NCBI GenBank assembly: GCA_041844915.1 | Contig: JBGZBY010000129.1 | Span: 1 to 23,726, forward strand | Source: W11650 sp041844915 | Lineage (GTDB): Bacteria; Bacillota; Clostridia; Lachnospirales; Vallitaleaceae | Length of the DNA stretch: 23,726 bases | Direction of reading: 5' to 3' | In this document: positions 1-7,900 of the stretch, one piece after another | How the letters are laid out: every line of letters starts with the position of its first letter | Position numbering within the stretch: the first letter of the stretch is position 1 | Notes under the pieces: generated by a model | Told to the model about the DNA's origin: nothing | Databases searched by the model: none | What the model saw: the letters and a program-made list of their open reading frames with translations, nothing else | Program-made: the position numbers and the translations under genes

Positions 1-2
1 AC

Positions 3-1118
3 GCTCTTGACGTTCGCTTCGGCGATCCCTCTCTGTTGGCAATGTGGGTGGCGGATATGGAATTTCGTACTGCCGATGAAATCATCGACGCTCTGACCAA
101 ACGGGTGGCGCACGGTGTTTTCGGATATACCACAATTCCCGATGAATATTACCAAGCCGTTGGAAGCTGGCATCAAAAGAATTTCGGCTATACTCCGGAA
201 AAGGATTGGTTTCGCTTTTCCAACGGAGTCGTTGTTTCCATTTATTGGCTAATCAACTGCTTTACCCAGCCAAACGACAGCGTTATGATTCTTACTCCCG
301 TTTATTATCCTTTCCACAATGCCGTTAAGGATAATAAACGCCGTCTGATTCGCAGCGAGCTGGTTCGCGGTGAGGACAACCGCTATTACATCGATTTTGA
401 GGATTTTGAAAAGCAGATTGTTGAAAATGAAGTCAAGCTCTTTATTCAATGCTCGCCGCACAACCCCGTCAGCCGAATCTGGAGCGAGGACGAGCTGGAC
501 AAAATTTTATCTATTTGTCAAAAGCATAAGGTTCTGGTCATCAGCGACGAAATTCATCAGGATATTATGCTTGACGGCAGACGCTTTATTGCTGCGGCAG
601 CCGTTAGGGAAGGCAAATATCTGGATAATCTGATTGTTTTAAATTCACCTTCAAAAACTTTCAATTTAGCTTGTTTGCTGTGTTCACATATTTTTATTCC
701 GAACCAAGAGCTAAGGGCGCGCTATGACGCCTATGCCAAAACAGTCAATCAAATCGAACCCAATATTCTCGGGTTGACCGCCGCGCAAGCAGCCTATGAA
801 AAAGGTGAGGATTGGAAAAATGGCCTGCTTTCTGTAATCAGCGAAAACTATCACTATTTCCGCGATACCCTAACCGCCGCCTGTCCAAAACTTGTTATCA
901 CTCCTTTGGAAGGCACCTATCTGGCCTGGGTCGATATCAGGGCTTATGTCAAGCCAGAGGATGTGAAAACCTTTATTCAAGACAAGTGCGGCATCGCCAT
1001 CGACTACGGTCAATGGTTCAGTGACCAGTGCGAAGGCTTTATCCGGTTTAACCTAGCAACGGATCCCGCCTTAGTCAAAGAGGCCTGCAAGCGCTTGATT
1101 GCTCATTTAAACGAATAA
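3..1118 (+). CDS. MalY/PatB-type PLP-dependent C-S beta-lyase/aminotransferase (5' end off window)
   Basis: A fold-type I PLP enzyme of the MalY/PatB subfamily, cytoplasmic. Family members cleave C-S bonds (cystathionine, cysteine) by beta-elimination and may have residual aminotransferase activity. The reading frame is open from base 3 to the stop at 1118. The TTG at 36 is internal, because conserved sequence (FGDPSLLAMWVADMEF) runs through it, so the true start lies upstream of the window. Visible motifs are MWVADMEF near the start, the HNPVSRIW loop (family usually HNPxGRxW, here Ser for Gly), SDEIHQD with the PLP-ring aspartate, and SPSKTFN with the Schiff-base lysine. The C-terminal half has the small-domain pattern GTYLAWVDIR. 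It lies 220 bp ahead of a symporter gene and then a PAS-HTH regulator on the same strand, suggesting degradation of an imported amino acid (inference). The exact substrate cannot be read from the sequence. Confidence 0.86.
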   Translation, partial: ALDVRFGDPSLLAMWVADMEFRTADEIIDALTKRVAHGVFGYTTIPDEYYQAVGSWHQKNFGYTPEKDWFRFSNGVVVSIYWLINCFTQPNDSVMILTPVYYPFHNAVKDNKRRLIRSELVRGEDNRYYIDFEDFEKQIVENEVKLFIQCSPHNPVSRIWSEDELDKILSICQKHKVLVISDEIHQDIMLDGRRFIAAAAVREGKYLDNLIVLNSPSKTFNLACLLCSHIFIPNQELRARYDAYAKTVNQIEPNILGLTAAQAAYEKGEDWKNGLLSVISENYHYFRDTLTAACPKLVITPLEGTYLAWVDIRAYVKPEDVKTFIQDKCGIAIDYGQWFSDQCEGFIRFNLATDPALVKEACKRLIAHLNE

Positions 1119-1143
1119 TCTCCATACAAAGCGAACCAAATAC

Positions 1144-1204
1144 CCTTCCTCAGCTGCTCTTATTATTTTTTAAGGAAGGCAAAGGCCGAGGCTTTGTTTG
1201 TGTA
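1144..1204 (+). terminator. Possible weak terminator after the PLP enzyme gene
   Basis: CCTTCCT (1144-1150) pairs with AGGAAGG (1173-1179) around a 22-nt loop. Directly behind it is a bulged hairpin, CAAAG (1180-1184) with CTTTG (1192-1196), followed by TTTGTGT. The T tract is poor, so readthrough into the symporter gene is quite possible. Confidence 0.3.
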
Positions 1205-1226
1205 CCCTTTTTACGATTCCAGTAAC

Positions 1227-1282
1227 GGAAGCTTTGCGGCTTCTAATCTTAAAGCCGCTCCCTGCCGCAGGCAGGAGCTTCC
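1227..1282 (+). promoter_or_regulatory. Predicted three-way-junction RNA fold in the symporter leader
   Basis: Three perfect stems fit together in 56 bases. The outer stem is GGAAGCT (1227-1233) with AGCTTCC (1276-1282). Inner hairpin A is GCGGCTT (1236-1242) with AAGCCGC (1252-1258). Inner hairpin B is CCTGCC (1261-1266) with GGCAGG (1270-1275), loop GCA. It ends 44 bases before the AGGAGG ribosome site of the symporter. No T tract follows, so it is not an ordinary terminator. It does not match a riboswitch class that I can name. It may be a cis-regulatory RNA, an mRNA stability element, or an intergenic repeat. Confidence 0.35.
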
Positions 1283-1338
1283 AAATAAAACGCTTAATAA
1301 TACATTGATATGTTATGAACGTTATGAGGAGGTTTCCT

Positions 1339-2568
1339 ATGTCAATTTTAAAAAACTACAAATCATCTCTTATTCTCCTATTCAGTATGCTGCTGGGCGG
1401 ACTGTTTGGGTACTTCTTTAAAGAGCAATCCTCTCTACTCCAGCCTTTGGCCGACCTTTTTTTAAACTTCCTATACTGCGTAGTCGTTCCCATGATCTTT
1501 GTGTCGCTGATTAAAGCGATCGCCAATATGACCAATCTAAAAAAGCTGGCCAAGCTGCTCGGTATGATTCTGCTGATTACACTGATTACCGGTGTGATTT
1601 CAGCAATTTTCATGGCAATCTTTACCGTCCTGCTTGACCCGACCAAGGGCGCCGTCCTTGATATGAGCGAAAAAATTGAAAATCTGACCTCTAACAGTAA
1701 TTTCTTAGCTATGTTTACTGTTGATGATTTTCCAAAGCTCTTTTCCCGCCGCAGCCTGATGGCTCTGATTGTGTTTACAATCGCCAGCGGTATCGCCGTT
1801 GCCACTTTGCCGGATGAAAAGCGCAAGAAGGTGGTTGAATTCTTTGATATTGCCGAGTCGGTCATTACCAAGCTGGTCGGCTACATTATGAAAATTGCTC
1901 CTGTCGGCTTATTTGCTCTTTTCGCCGCCTTGGTCGGCGATCAGGGCGCCAACATTGTCGGTCCATTGTCCCGCTCGATTTTGATTTATTTTGCCGCTTC
2001 CGTCCTTTACTTTATTTTAACTACAACCCTTTTTGGCTTTATCGGCGCAGGCAAAGACGGCGTTGCCGCAATTTGGCGAAATATCGCCGTACCTACTCTA
2101 ACGGCTTTGGGCACCTGCTCCAGCGCCGCCAGTATTCCGTCTAATCTGGTGGCCTCGCAAAACATCGGCATCAGCGATGAAGTAAAGGATCTGGCCATTC
2201 CCTTAGGTGCCAACTTACACAAGGATGGCGCTGTTTTGATTCAGATTTTGAAAATTGCCTTTTTCTGTAGTGTTTACGGTATCAATTTCCTAGATCCCAA
2301 AAATCTGCTGCTGGCCATCACCATTTCTGTGATTGCCTCTACAGTTATGGGCGCTATCCCTGCCGGCGGCTATGTAGGTGAAATCTTCATCGTTTCCGCC
2401 TTCGGCTTTCCGCCGGAAAGCATTCCTATCATGGTTATGATCGGTACCATCACCGATGCTCCGGCAACGGCGATCAACGTTACCGGCGACATCGGTATGG
2501 CAATGGTCATCGAAAGGCTTATGAACGGGAAAAATTGGCTACAAAAGAAGCTTGAAGCTAAAGCATAA
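1339..2568 (+). CDS. Dicarboxylate/amino acid:cation symporter (SLC1/DAACS family), atypical binding site
   Basis: A membrane secondary transporter of the glutamate-transporter fold, 409 aa. I chose ATG 1339 because AGGAGG (1327-1332) lies 6 bases upstream; the in-frame ATG at 1315 has no ribosome site and would precede that SD. Family landmarks are the HP1-type serine motif CSSAASIPSN (260-269), the TM7 equivalent ANLHKDGAV (291-299), the HP2-type PAGGYVG (341-347), and TM8 ITDAPATAINVTGD (371-384). In archaeal GltPh numbering the TM8 aspartate that holds the substrate amino group is kept (D373 = D394), and so are N380 and D384. The arginine that selects acidic side chains (R397) is Ala376. 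The sodium-site motif NMDGT is HKDGA. A neutral or otherwise non-acidic amino acid is therefore more likely than glutamate or aspartate (inference). It sits between a C-S lyase-like enzyme and a PAS-HTH regulator. No clear promoter of its own is visible. Confidence 0.88.
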   Translation: MSILKNYKSSLILLFSMLLGGLFGYFFKEQSSLLQPLADLFLNFLYCVVVPMIFVSLIKAIANMTNLKKLAKLLGMILLITLITGVISAIFMAIFTVLLDPTKGAVLDMSEKIENLTSNSNFLAMFTVDDFPKLFSRRSLMALIVFTIASGIAVATLPDEKRKKVVEFFDIAESVITKLVGYIMKIAPVGLFALFAALVGDQGANIVGPLSRSILIYFAASVLYFILTTTLFGFIGAGKDGVAAIWRNIAVPTLTALGTCSSAASIPSNLVASQNIGISDEVKDLAIPLGANLHKDGAVLIQILKIAFFCSVYGINFLDPKNLLLAITISVIASTVMGAIPAGGYVGEIFIVSAFGFPPESIPIMVMIGTITDAPATAINVTGDIGMAMVIERLMNGKNWLQKKLEAKA

Positions 2569-2616
2569 ATCGGCTTTTTAAAGGGGCTGCCACTCCGATA
2601 AAGCCAATACCTCCAT

Positions 2617-2670
2617 TTTCCGCCCCGTGCAGGATGCTCTGTTTTCCTGTCGGGGCGGAAATATTTTCTT
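2617..2670 (+). terminator. Rho-independent terminator after the symporter gene
   Basis: An 11-bp perfect stem, TTTCCGCCCCG (2617-2627) with CGGGGCGGAAA (2651-2661). It is extended internally by CAGGA (2630-2634) with TCCTG (2645-2649) and followed by ATATTTTCTT. It begins 49 bases after the stop codon and separates the symporter from the regulator gene. Confidence 0.75.
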
Positions 2671-2678
2671 CAGAACAC

Positions 2679-2706
2679 TTGATTTTTTCCAAAACTGTTA
2701 TACAAT
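2679..2706 (+). promoter_or_regulatory. SigA-type promoter of the PAS-HTH regulator
   Basis: -35 TTGATT (2679-2684), a 16-base spacer, and -10 TACAAT (2701-2706), lying about 50 bases before the start codon and just behind the upstream terminator. The regulator therefore probably has its own transcript. Confidence 0.6.
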
Positions 2707-2757
2707 AAAAAGAAAGAATTCATTTATTATCGAGTTGCTTAAAAAAGGGGAAATACT

Positions 2758-3441
2758 ATGAAATCCAAGAAATCGGAACTAGAAAAAGTCAAGGAATATC
2801 TTTTAGAAAAATATTTGCCTCTCGTTGACTTTTTAGCCGAGGTCTTTGGCGAAGATACCGAGATCGTCCTGCATAATGCTAAGGCGCTGGATAAATCCAT
2901 CATCGCCATTCGCAACGGCCACATCACCGGCAGGCAGGTCGGTCATCCGGCCACCAATCTGGTGCTTAAACTAATGAGGCAAAGTCACGATCTGGAAACT
3001 CCTTACATCTGCAATTATACCTCCAAAAGCAAGCTGACCAGCGGCGGCAACCAGATCAAGTCCTCCAGCTATTTTATAAAAAAGGATGATGAAATCATCG
3101 GCATTCTTTGCATCAATCGAGATATTACCAAGTATCATCGACTTTTTGACTGTATCAGCGAAATCCAAAAGGATTTTTCTTTCAATGAAATCGCCTTAAA
3201 TGATGAGGTCAAAGAAACCTTTACCTCTAACATTCAAGACGTGATCGCCAACGAGCTTGCAGTCTTTCATCAGGATGTAACGAATGTTTCCCTAAATCAA
3301 GCGGAAAAAATGACCATTGTCAAAGAGTTGCAAAAGCAAGGAATTTTCCTGCTAAAGGGCGCAGTCAAAGAGGTCGCCAAGGCGCTCAATGTATCCGAGC
3401 CCAGCATTTACCGCTATCTGCAAAATCTCTCGCAGAAATAA
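2758..3441 (+). CDS. YheO/DauR-type transcriptional regulator (PAS-like domain plus HTH)
   Basis: A DNA-binding regulator of 227 aa. The N-terminal part (about residues 12-125, for example FGEDTEIVLHNA and IIGILCINRDIT) matches the YheO-like PAS domain. The C-terminal part (about 165-225, ending KALNVSEPSIYRYLQNL) is the HTH typical of the same family, best known from DauR, which controls D-arginine use in Pseudomonas. The length is normal for the family. The start is preceded by AAGGGGAA, and a promoter and two terminators frame the gene as a single unit. Relatives often sit beside PLP enzymes and amino-acid permeases, which fits the two genes upstream. I infer that it senses the transported amino acid or a breakdown product. 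Whether it activates or represses cannot be told from the sequence. Confidence 0.87.
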   Translation: MKSKKSELEKVKEYLLEKYLPLVDFLAEVFGEDTEIVLHNAKALDKSIIAIRNGHITGRQVGHPATNLVLKLMRQSHDLETPYICNYTSKSKLTSGGNQIKSSSYFIKKDDEIIGILCINRDITKYHRLFDCISEIQKDFSFNEIALNDEVKETFTSNIQDVIANELAVFHQDVTNVSLNQAEKMTIVKELQKQGIFLLKGAVKEVAKALNVSEPSIYRYLQNLSQK

Positions 3442-3458
3442 ACTGCTCACAAAGACAG

Positions 3459-3506
3459 AAAGCGGCTTGGAAGCGGCACTGCGTTCTGCCGCAGACCGCT
3501 TTTTCT
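3459..3506 (+). terminator. Rho-independent terminator after the regulator
   Basis: Nested stems: AAAGCGG (3459-3465) with CCGCTTT (3496-3502), and inside it GCGGCA with TGCCGC around an 8-base loop. It is followed by TTTTTCT and begins 17 bases after the stop codon. Confidence 0.75.
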
Positions 3507-3634
3507 AAGTCAAATCATAAAAATCTGCCAAAACAGGCAGCATTCATATTTCACGGAAAGGAGAAGGCGCTATATACGGGGCGAATCATAAATCACTCGC
3601 TCCAAGACGGCATAACAGGCGCCGAAGCAAAGCT

Positions 3635-4510
3635 ATGTATATTGGAGGAATCGAAGCCGGAGGTACTAAGGTAAACTGCGCCATCGGCACTATGGACGGC
3701 AAAATCATTGACCAGACGCAATTCCCGACGACTACTCCGGAAGAAACGGTCGCTCAAATGCTGGCCTATTTTAGAAATAAGGAAATTCAGGCGTTGGGTG
3801 TCGCCAGCTTCGGGCCAATCGACATCAATCCCGCCTCTCCGACCTATGGCAGTATTTTGGACACGCCTAAGCCACACTGGTCGAATTATAATCTGCTGGC
3901 TGACCTTAAACAAGAGCTGCCGGTTCCTATCTTTTTTGACACCGACGTCAACGGAGCGGCTCTAGCCGAGCATTACTGGGGAGCTGCCAAGGGGCTTTCT
4001 TCGTGTATCTATCTGACGATCGGCACCGGCATCGGCGGCGGCGCCTATTTGGATGGCAAGCTGGTACATGGCCTGCTTCATCCGGAAATGGGACATATCT
4101 ATGTTCGCCGGCACCAAAACGATGACTATGCTGGAACCTGCCCCTTCCACAGCGACTGTCTGGAAGGCTTGGCAGCAGGGCCTTCCATTTACGGGCGACT
4201 GGGAATTGCCGGCAAGGACATCCCCGCAACCCACGAGGTTTGGGATTTTATCAGTTATTATCTAGCACAGGCGCTAATCAACTATACCATGATTCTTTCT
4301 CCGGAAATCATTCTGCTGGGCGGCGGCGTAATGAAGCAGCAGCAGCTTTTCCCCAAAATTCGGGAGCATTTTGCCAAGCTGCTCGGAGGTTACATCAAGC
4401 GTTCGCCCTTGCCGGATCGCTTGGAAAATTATATCCGCTTTCCGGCGCTTGGTGATTTCGCCGGTCTTTACGGCGCTCTGGCCTTAGCGGTAAGTCCTGA
4501 AAAAAACTAA
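3635..4510 (+). CDS. scrK: ROK-family fructokinase
   Basis: A cytoplasmic sugar kinase, 291 aa, that probably phosphorylates fructose (possibly also mannose) with ATP to feed glycolysis. The N-terminal phosphate-binding loop is GGIEAGGTKVNCAIG. The catalytic aspartate is D104 in DTDVNGAALAE, and the second phosphate motif is GTGIGGG (130-136). A zinc site is visible as H154, C169, H172 and C175 (GTCPFHSDCLEG). The H-x(n)-C-x2-H-x2-C spacing is the one seen in bacterial ROK fructokinases such as B. subtilis YdhR, not the CxCGxxGC of glucokinases. The ATG at 3635 is the only ATG, GTG or TTG that fits the conserved N terminus, but its ribosome site (GAAG at 3624-3627) is weak. It stands alone between a terminator and a convergent ileS. 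No strong promoter is visible; TATATA at 3571-3576 is a poor -10 candidate. Confidence 0.9.
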   Translation: MYIGGIEAGGTKVNCAIGTMDGKIIDQTQFPTTTPEETVAQMLAYFRNKEIQALGVASFGPIDINPASPTYGSILDTPKPHWSNYNLLADLKQELPVPIFFDTDVNGAALAEHYWGAAKGLSSCIYLTIGTGIGGGAYLDGKLVHGLLHPEMGHIYVRRHQNDDYAGTCPFHSDCLEGLAAGPSIYGRLGIAGKDIPATHEVWDFISYYLAQALINYTMILSPEIILLGGGVMKQQQLFPKIREHFAKLLGGYIKRSPLPDRLENYIRFPALGDFAGLYGALALAVSPEKN

Positions 4511-4737
4511 GAAGGACTCTTTTAAATAAAAGAAAAACATTCTATTATGAAAATTTACTTAGAATTTTATATTGCTATAGCCAATAGAAATATCTACCAA
4601 AGCAATTTTGTACCATCATAACCATCCTCGTATTTATTCCTACGCCATTTCCTTTCAAAGTACAAAATATCAAATGACGAATGATATTAAACTCTTTAAT
4701 AATAAAAATACAAAGCATACCCCTATCTATTAAAAGG
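4511..4737. other. AT-rich intergenic region without a convincing gene
   Basis: This is the left half of a 435-bp gap between convergent genes. It holds an inverted repeat ATTTTGTAC (4605-4613) with GTACAAAAT (4660-4668). A short minus-strand open frame (4594-4686, 30 codons, no ATG and no ribosome site) may be a gene remnant. I see nothing else. Confidence 0.4.
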
Positions 4738-4797
4738 AAGATTGTCCGTGCAAAACTTTTTCATGTTTTTATGAAAAAGCTTTGCACGGACAATCTT
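4738..4797. repeat. Long near-perfect hairpin (27-bp stem, 6-base loop)
   Basis: AAGATTGTCCGTGCAAA (4738-4754) pairs with its complement at 4781-4797. After one A/C mismatch the pairing continues through CTTTTTCAT (4756-4764) and ATGAAAAAG (4771-4779), leaving the loop 4765-4770. T runs next to it are short on both strands, so its role as a terminator is uncertain. It may back up the adjacent terminator between the convergent genes, or be a mobile repeat. Confidence 0.7.
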
Positions 4798-4803
4798 TGT
4801 TAT

Positions 4804-4862
4804 AAAAATACCGATCCTTCGCGACGCGCTCTTGAAGCCAGTCCTTAAGATCGGTATTTTTT
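4804..4862 (-). terminator. Bidirectional terminator between ileS and the fructokinase gene
   Basis: A 13-bp stem, AAAAATACCGATC (4804-4816) with GATCGGTATTTTT (4849-4861), and a 32-base loop. T runs occur at the 3' side on both strands (GGTATTTTTTC on plus, GGTATTTTTAT on minus). It lies 84 bases after the ileS stop codon and can also stop transcription from the plus-strand kinase gene. Confidence 0.7.
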
Positions 4863-4945
4863 CAAATCCACTTTTTTATTTCAGTTTTATTTCGGCTGCC
4901 TTAAAGCTGCGAATATCTTCGCTGACCGCAGGAAAAAAAGCGTTC

Positions 4946-7900
4946 CTATCGCCTTTGCACGGCAAAGACCGCCATTTCTCCGTTGATGTCCCATTCCTTT
5001 TGATATACCTCCGGCGACTGGGCTGCGCCCGCTTTTAGTTCGTCAGCCAAAACCTCGTCCTTGATCATGTCGGCATATTTTCCCACCACCTTCGCCAATA
5101 TCGGATTTTCTCCGTAGTAAAAGCTGATATGGTCGGTCACCTCAAAATCTGCTTCCTTCCGCATGGTCTGCACCTTACTGATGATCTCTCGAACATAGCC
5201 TTCCTCAATCAGCTCCGGCGTCAAAGCTTTGTCGATTACCACCGTCACATCCTGATTGCCGGCAGATTCGTAGCCTTCCTGCTTCACCGACTCAATCAGC
5301 AAATCCTCCTCGGTCAATCTGACCTCCTCGCCATCAAAGGAAAAGGTCAAGAAGCCTTTCGCCTTCAGCTCATCCATGGCGGCATTGCCGTCCACCTCTC
5401 CAAGCGCCTGCCGAATCTGCCCCAAAAGCTTGCCGTATTTGGGGCCGACCGTTCTAAGCTGCGGTTTAAACTGATATGTGGTAAATTTCCGTACCTCATC
5501 GGTAACAATGATTTCTTTTACATTCAGTTCCTCTTTGATAATCTCCAAAAACTCCGACGCAAGGCTATCTTTAAGCTTGAGATACAGTTTCGCTAGAGGC
5601 TGACGATTTTTAATATTGGCATTATTGCGGCAAGAACGACTTAAAACAACCGCATTTAAGACAATTTCCATTTGTCGCTCAATCTCTTTATCCAAAAGAC
5701 TCGGATCAACTTGTGGAAAATCACATAAATGTACGCTAATCGGTGCATTTTTATCCAGCCCTGCTACTAAATTAGAATAAATATCTTCTGCAACAAAAGG
5801 CACAAATGGAGCAGCTAATTTAGACAGCGTTACCAATGTAGTATATAAAGTCATATAAGCATCAACTTTATCTTTAGGCATATTCTTTTGCCAGAAACGC
5901 TCCCTACTGCGGCGCACATACCAGTTACTCAGCTCGTCTACAAAATCTGTCATCGCTCTTGTACACTCGGTGATACGATACTCTGCCATCTGCCTGTCCA
6001 CATAGTCTACCAGACTGTTCAGCTTGGAAAGCAACCATTTATCCATACAGCTTAGATCCGTCTTATCCCAATTCGGGTAAGCGAGCGGGTTAAACTGATC
6101 AATTTCAGCGTACAGCACATAAAAAGCATAGGTATTCCATAAAGTTCCCATGAATTTACGCTGTCCTTCCATGACAGTTTCTCCGCTGAATTTATTGGGC
6201 AACCAAGGCATACTATTATTATAAAAATACCAACGAATCGCGTCCGCCCCATAGGTCGCCAGCGCCTCAAACGGATCGACCGCGTTGCCCTTGGACTTCG
6301 ACATTTTCTGCCCATTCTCGTCCTGAACATGCCCTAGCACAATAACATTTTTATATGGTGCTTTGTTAAATACTAAAGTAGAAATCGCCAACAGCGAATA
6401 AAACCAGCCTCTAGTCTGATCTACTGCTTCACTGATAAAATCCGCTGGAAAATTTTCAGCAAACACTTCCTTATTTTCAAACGGATAATGCCACTGAGCA
6501 AAAGGCATAGCACCAGAGTCATACCAACAGTCGATTACTGGAAGCACCCGCGTCATATCCTTGCCGCATTTTTCACAGGTAATATGCACCTCGTCAATAA
6601 ATGGACGATGCAGCTCAATCTCCTCCGGACAATCTCTGCTCATACCTTTAAGTTCAGCAATACTGCCAATTGCATGGCGATGCCCGCATTCACATTCCCA
6701 GATCGGCAGCGGCGTTCCCCAGAAACGGTCGCGGCTAAGACCCCAATCCACCACATTTTCCAACCAGTCGCCAAAGCGGCGCTTACCGATGCTTTCCGGA
6801 ATCCAATTGATGGTATTGTTGTTGCGAATCAGATCTTCTCTAACCTTGGTCATTTCAATAAACCAAGTATCCTTAGCATAATAAAGCAGTGGCGTGTCGC
6901 AGCGCCAGCAATGCGGATAGCTGTGCATATGATCTTTTTCTTCAAAAAGTTTGCCTTCTTTTGCCAACTGCTCAATAATCTGCGGATCTGCTGTTTTAAC
7001 AAACATTCCCGTCCATGGCATGCCTTCTGGAAATTCACCTTTTTCCGTTACTAACTGGACAAAGGGCAGCCCGTAAGCTCTGCCGACTTTGGAGTCGTCT
7101 TCGCCAAACGCCGGCGCGATATGTACGATACCCGTACCGTCCGTCAGCGTTACATATTCAGCATTAGTAACATAAAACGCTTTTTCTTTAACTTTAGCGT
7201 AGGAAAAAAGAGGTTCGTATTCCTTATATTCCAAGTCCTTTCCGGTATAACGCTCCACCACCTCGGCGTCCTCGCCAAGCACAGCCGTCAGTAGAGCCTC
7301 CGCCAAAATATAAAAGCTCCCGTTCTTTTTCGCCTTGACATAGCTTTCCACCGGATTAACCGCCAGTGCCACATTACTTGGCAAAGTCCATGGCGTCGTC
7401 GTCCATGCCAAGAAATAGGTATTTTCTTCATCCTTTGCTTTGAATTTGGCAATGATGGTTTTTTCCGTTACATCTTTATAGCCAAGTGCTACTTCATGAG
7501 AAGAAAGCGCTGTTCCGCAGCGCGGACAATAAGGCACAATCTTATGCCCCTTGTACAAAAGTCCTCGCTCCCAAATCTGTTTAAGCGACCACCAGACAGA
7601 TTCGATATAATCATTGTGATAAGTTACATAAGGATTGTCCATGTCCGCCCAAAATCCAACGGTTCCGCTAAAGTCCTCCCACATTCCTTTGTATTTCCAG
7701 ACACTTTCCTTACATTTTTGAATAAATGGCTTTAAGCCGTAGTCTAAAATTTGTTCCTTGCCATCAATGCCTAATTCTTTTTCTACTTCCAGCTCTACTG
7801 GCAGCCCATGTGTATCCCAACCGGCTTTGCGTAAAATATGCTTGCCTTTCATGGTATGATACCTCGGCACCATATCCTTAATTACTCTGGTTAACACATG

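Noticed and set aside
36..1118. TTG at 36 as the start of the PLP enzyme
   Set aside because: Conserved family sequence is encoded upstream in the same frame to the window edge, so the gene is truncated by the window.
1315..1338. ATG 1315 as the symporter start
   Set aside because: The AGGAGG site lies after it and exactly before ATG 1339; the extra eight residues are not family-like.
3560..3634. Strong SD-like GGAGAAGG (3560-3567) with an in-frame open stretch leading into the fructokinase
   Set aside because: Only ATA could start there, and the extra residues are Arg-rich and unlike ROK N termini. The sequence may simply lie in the promoter region.
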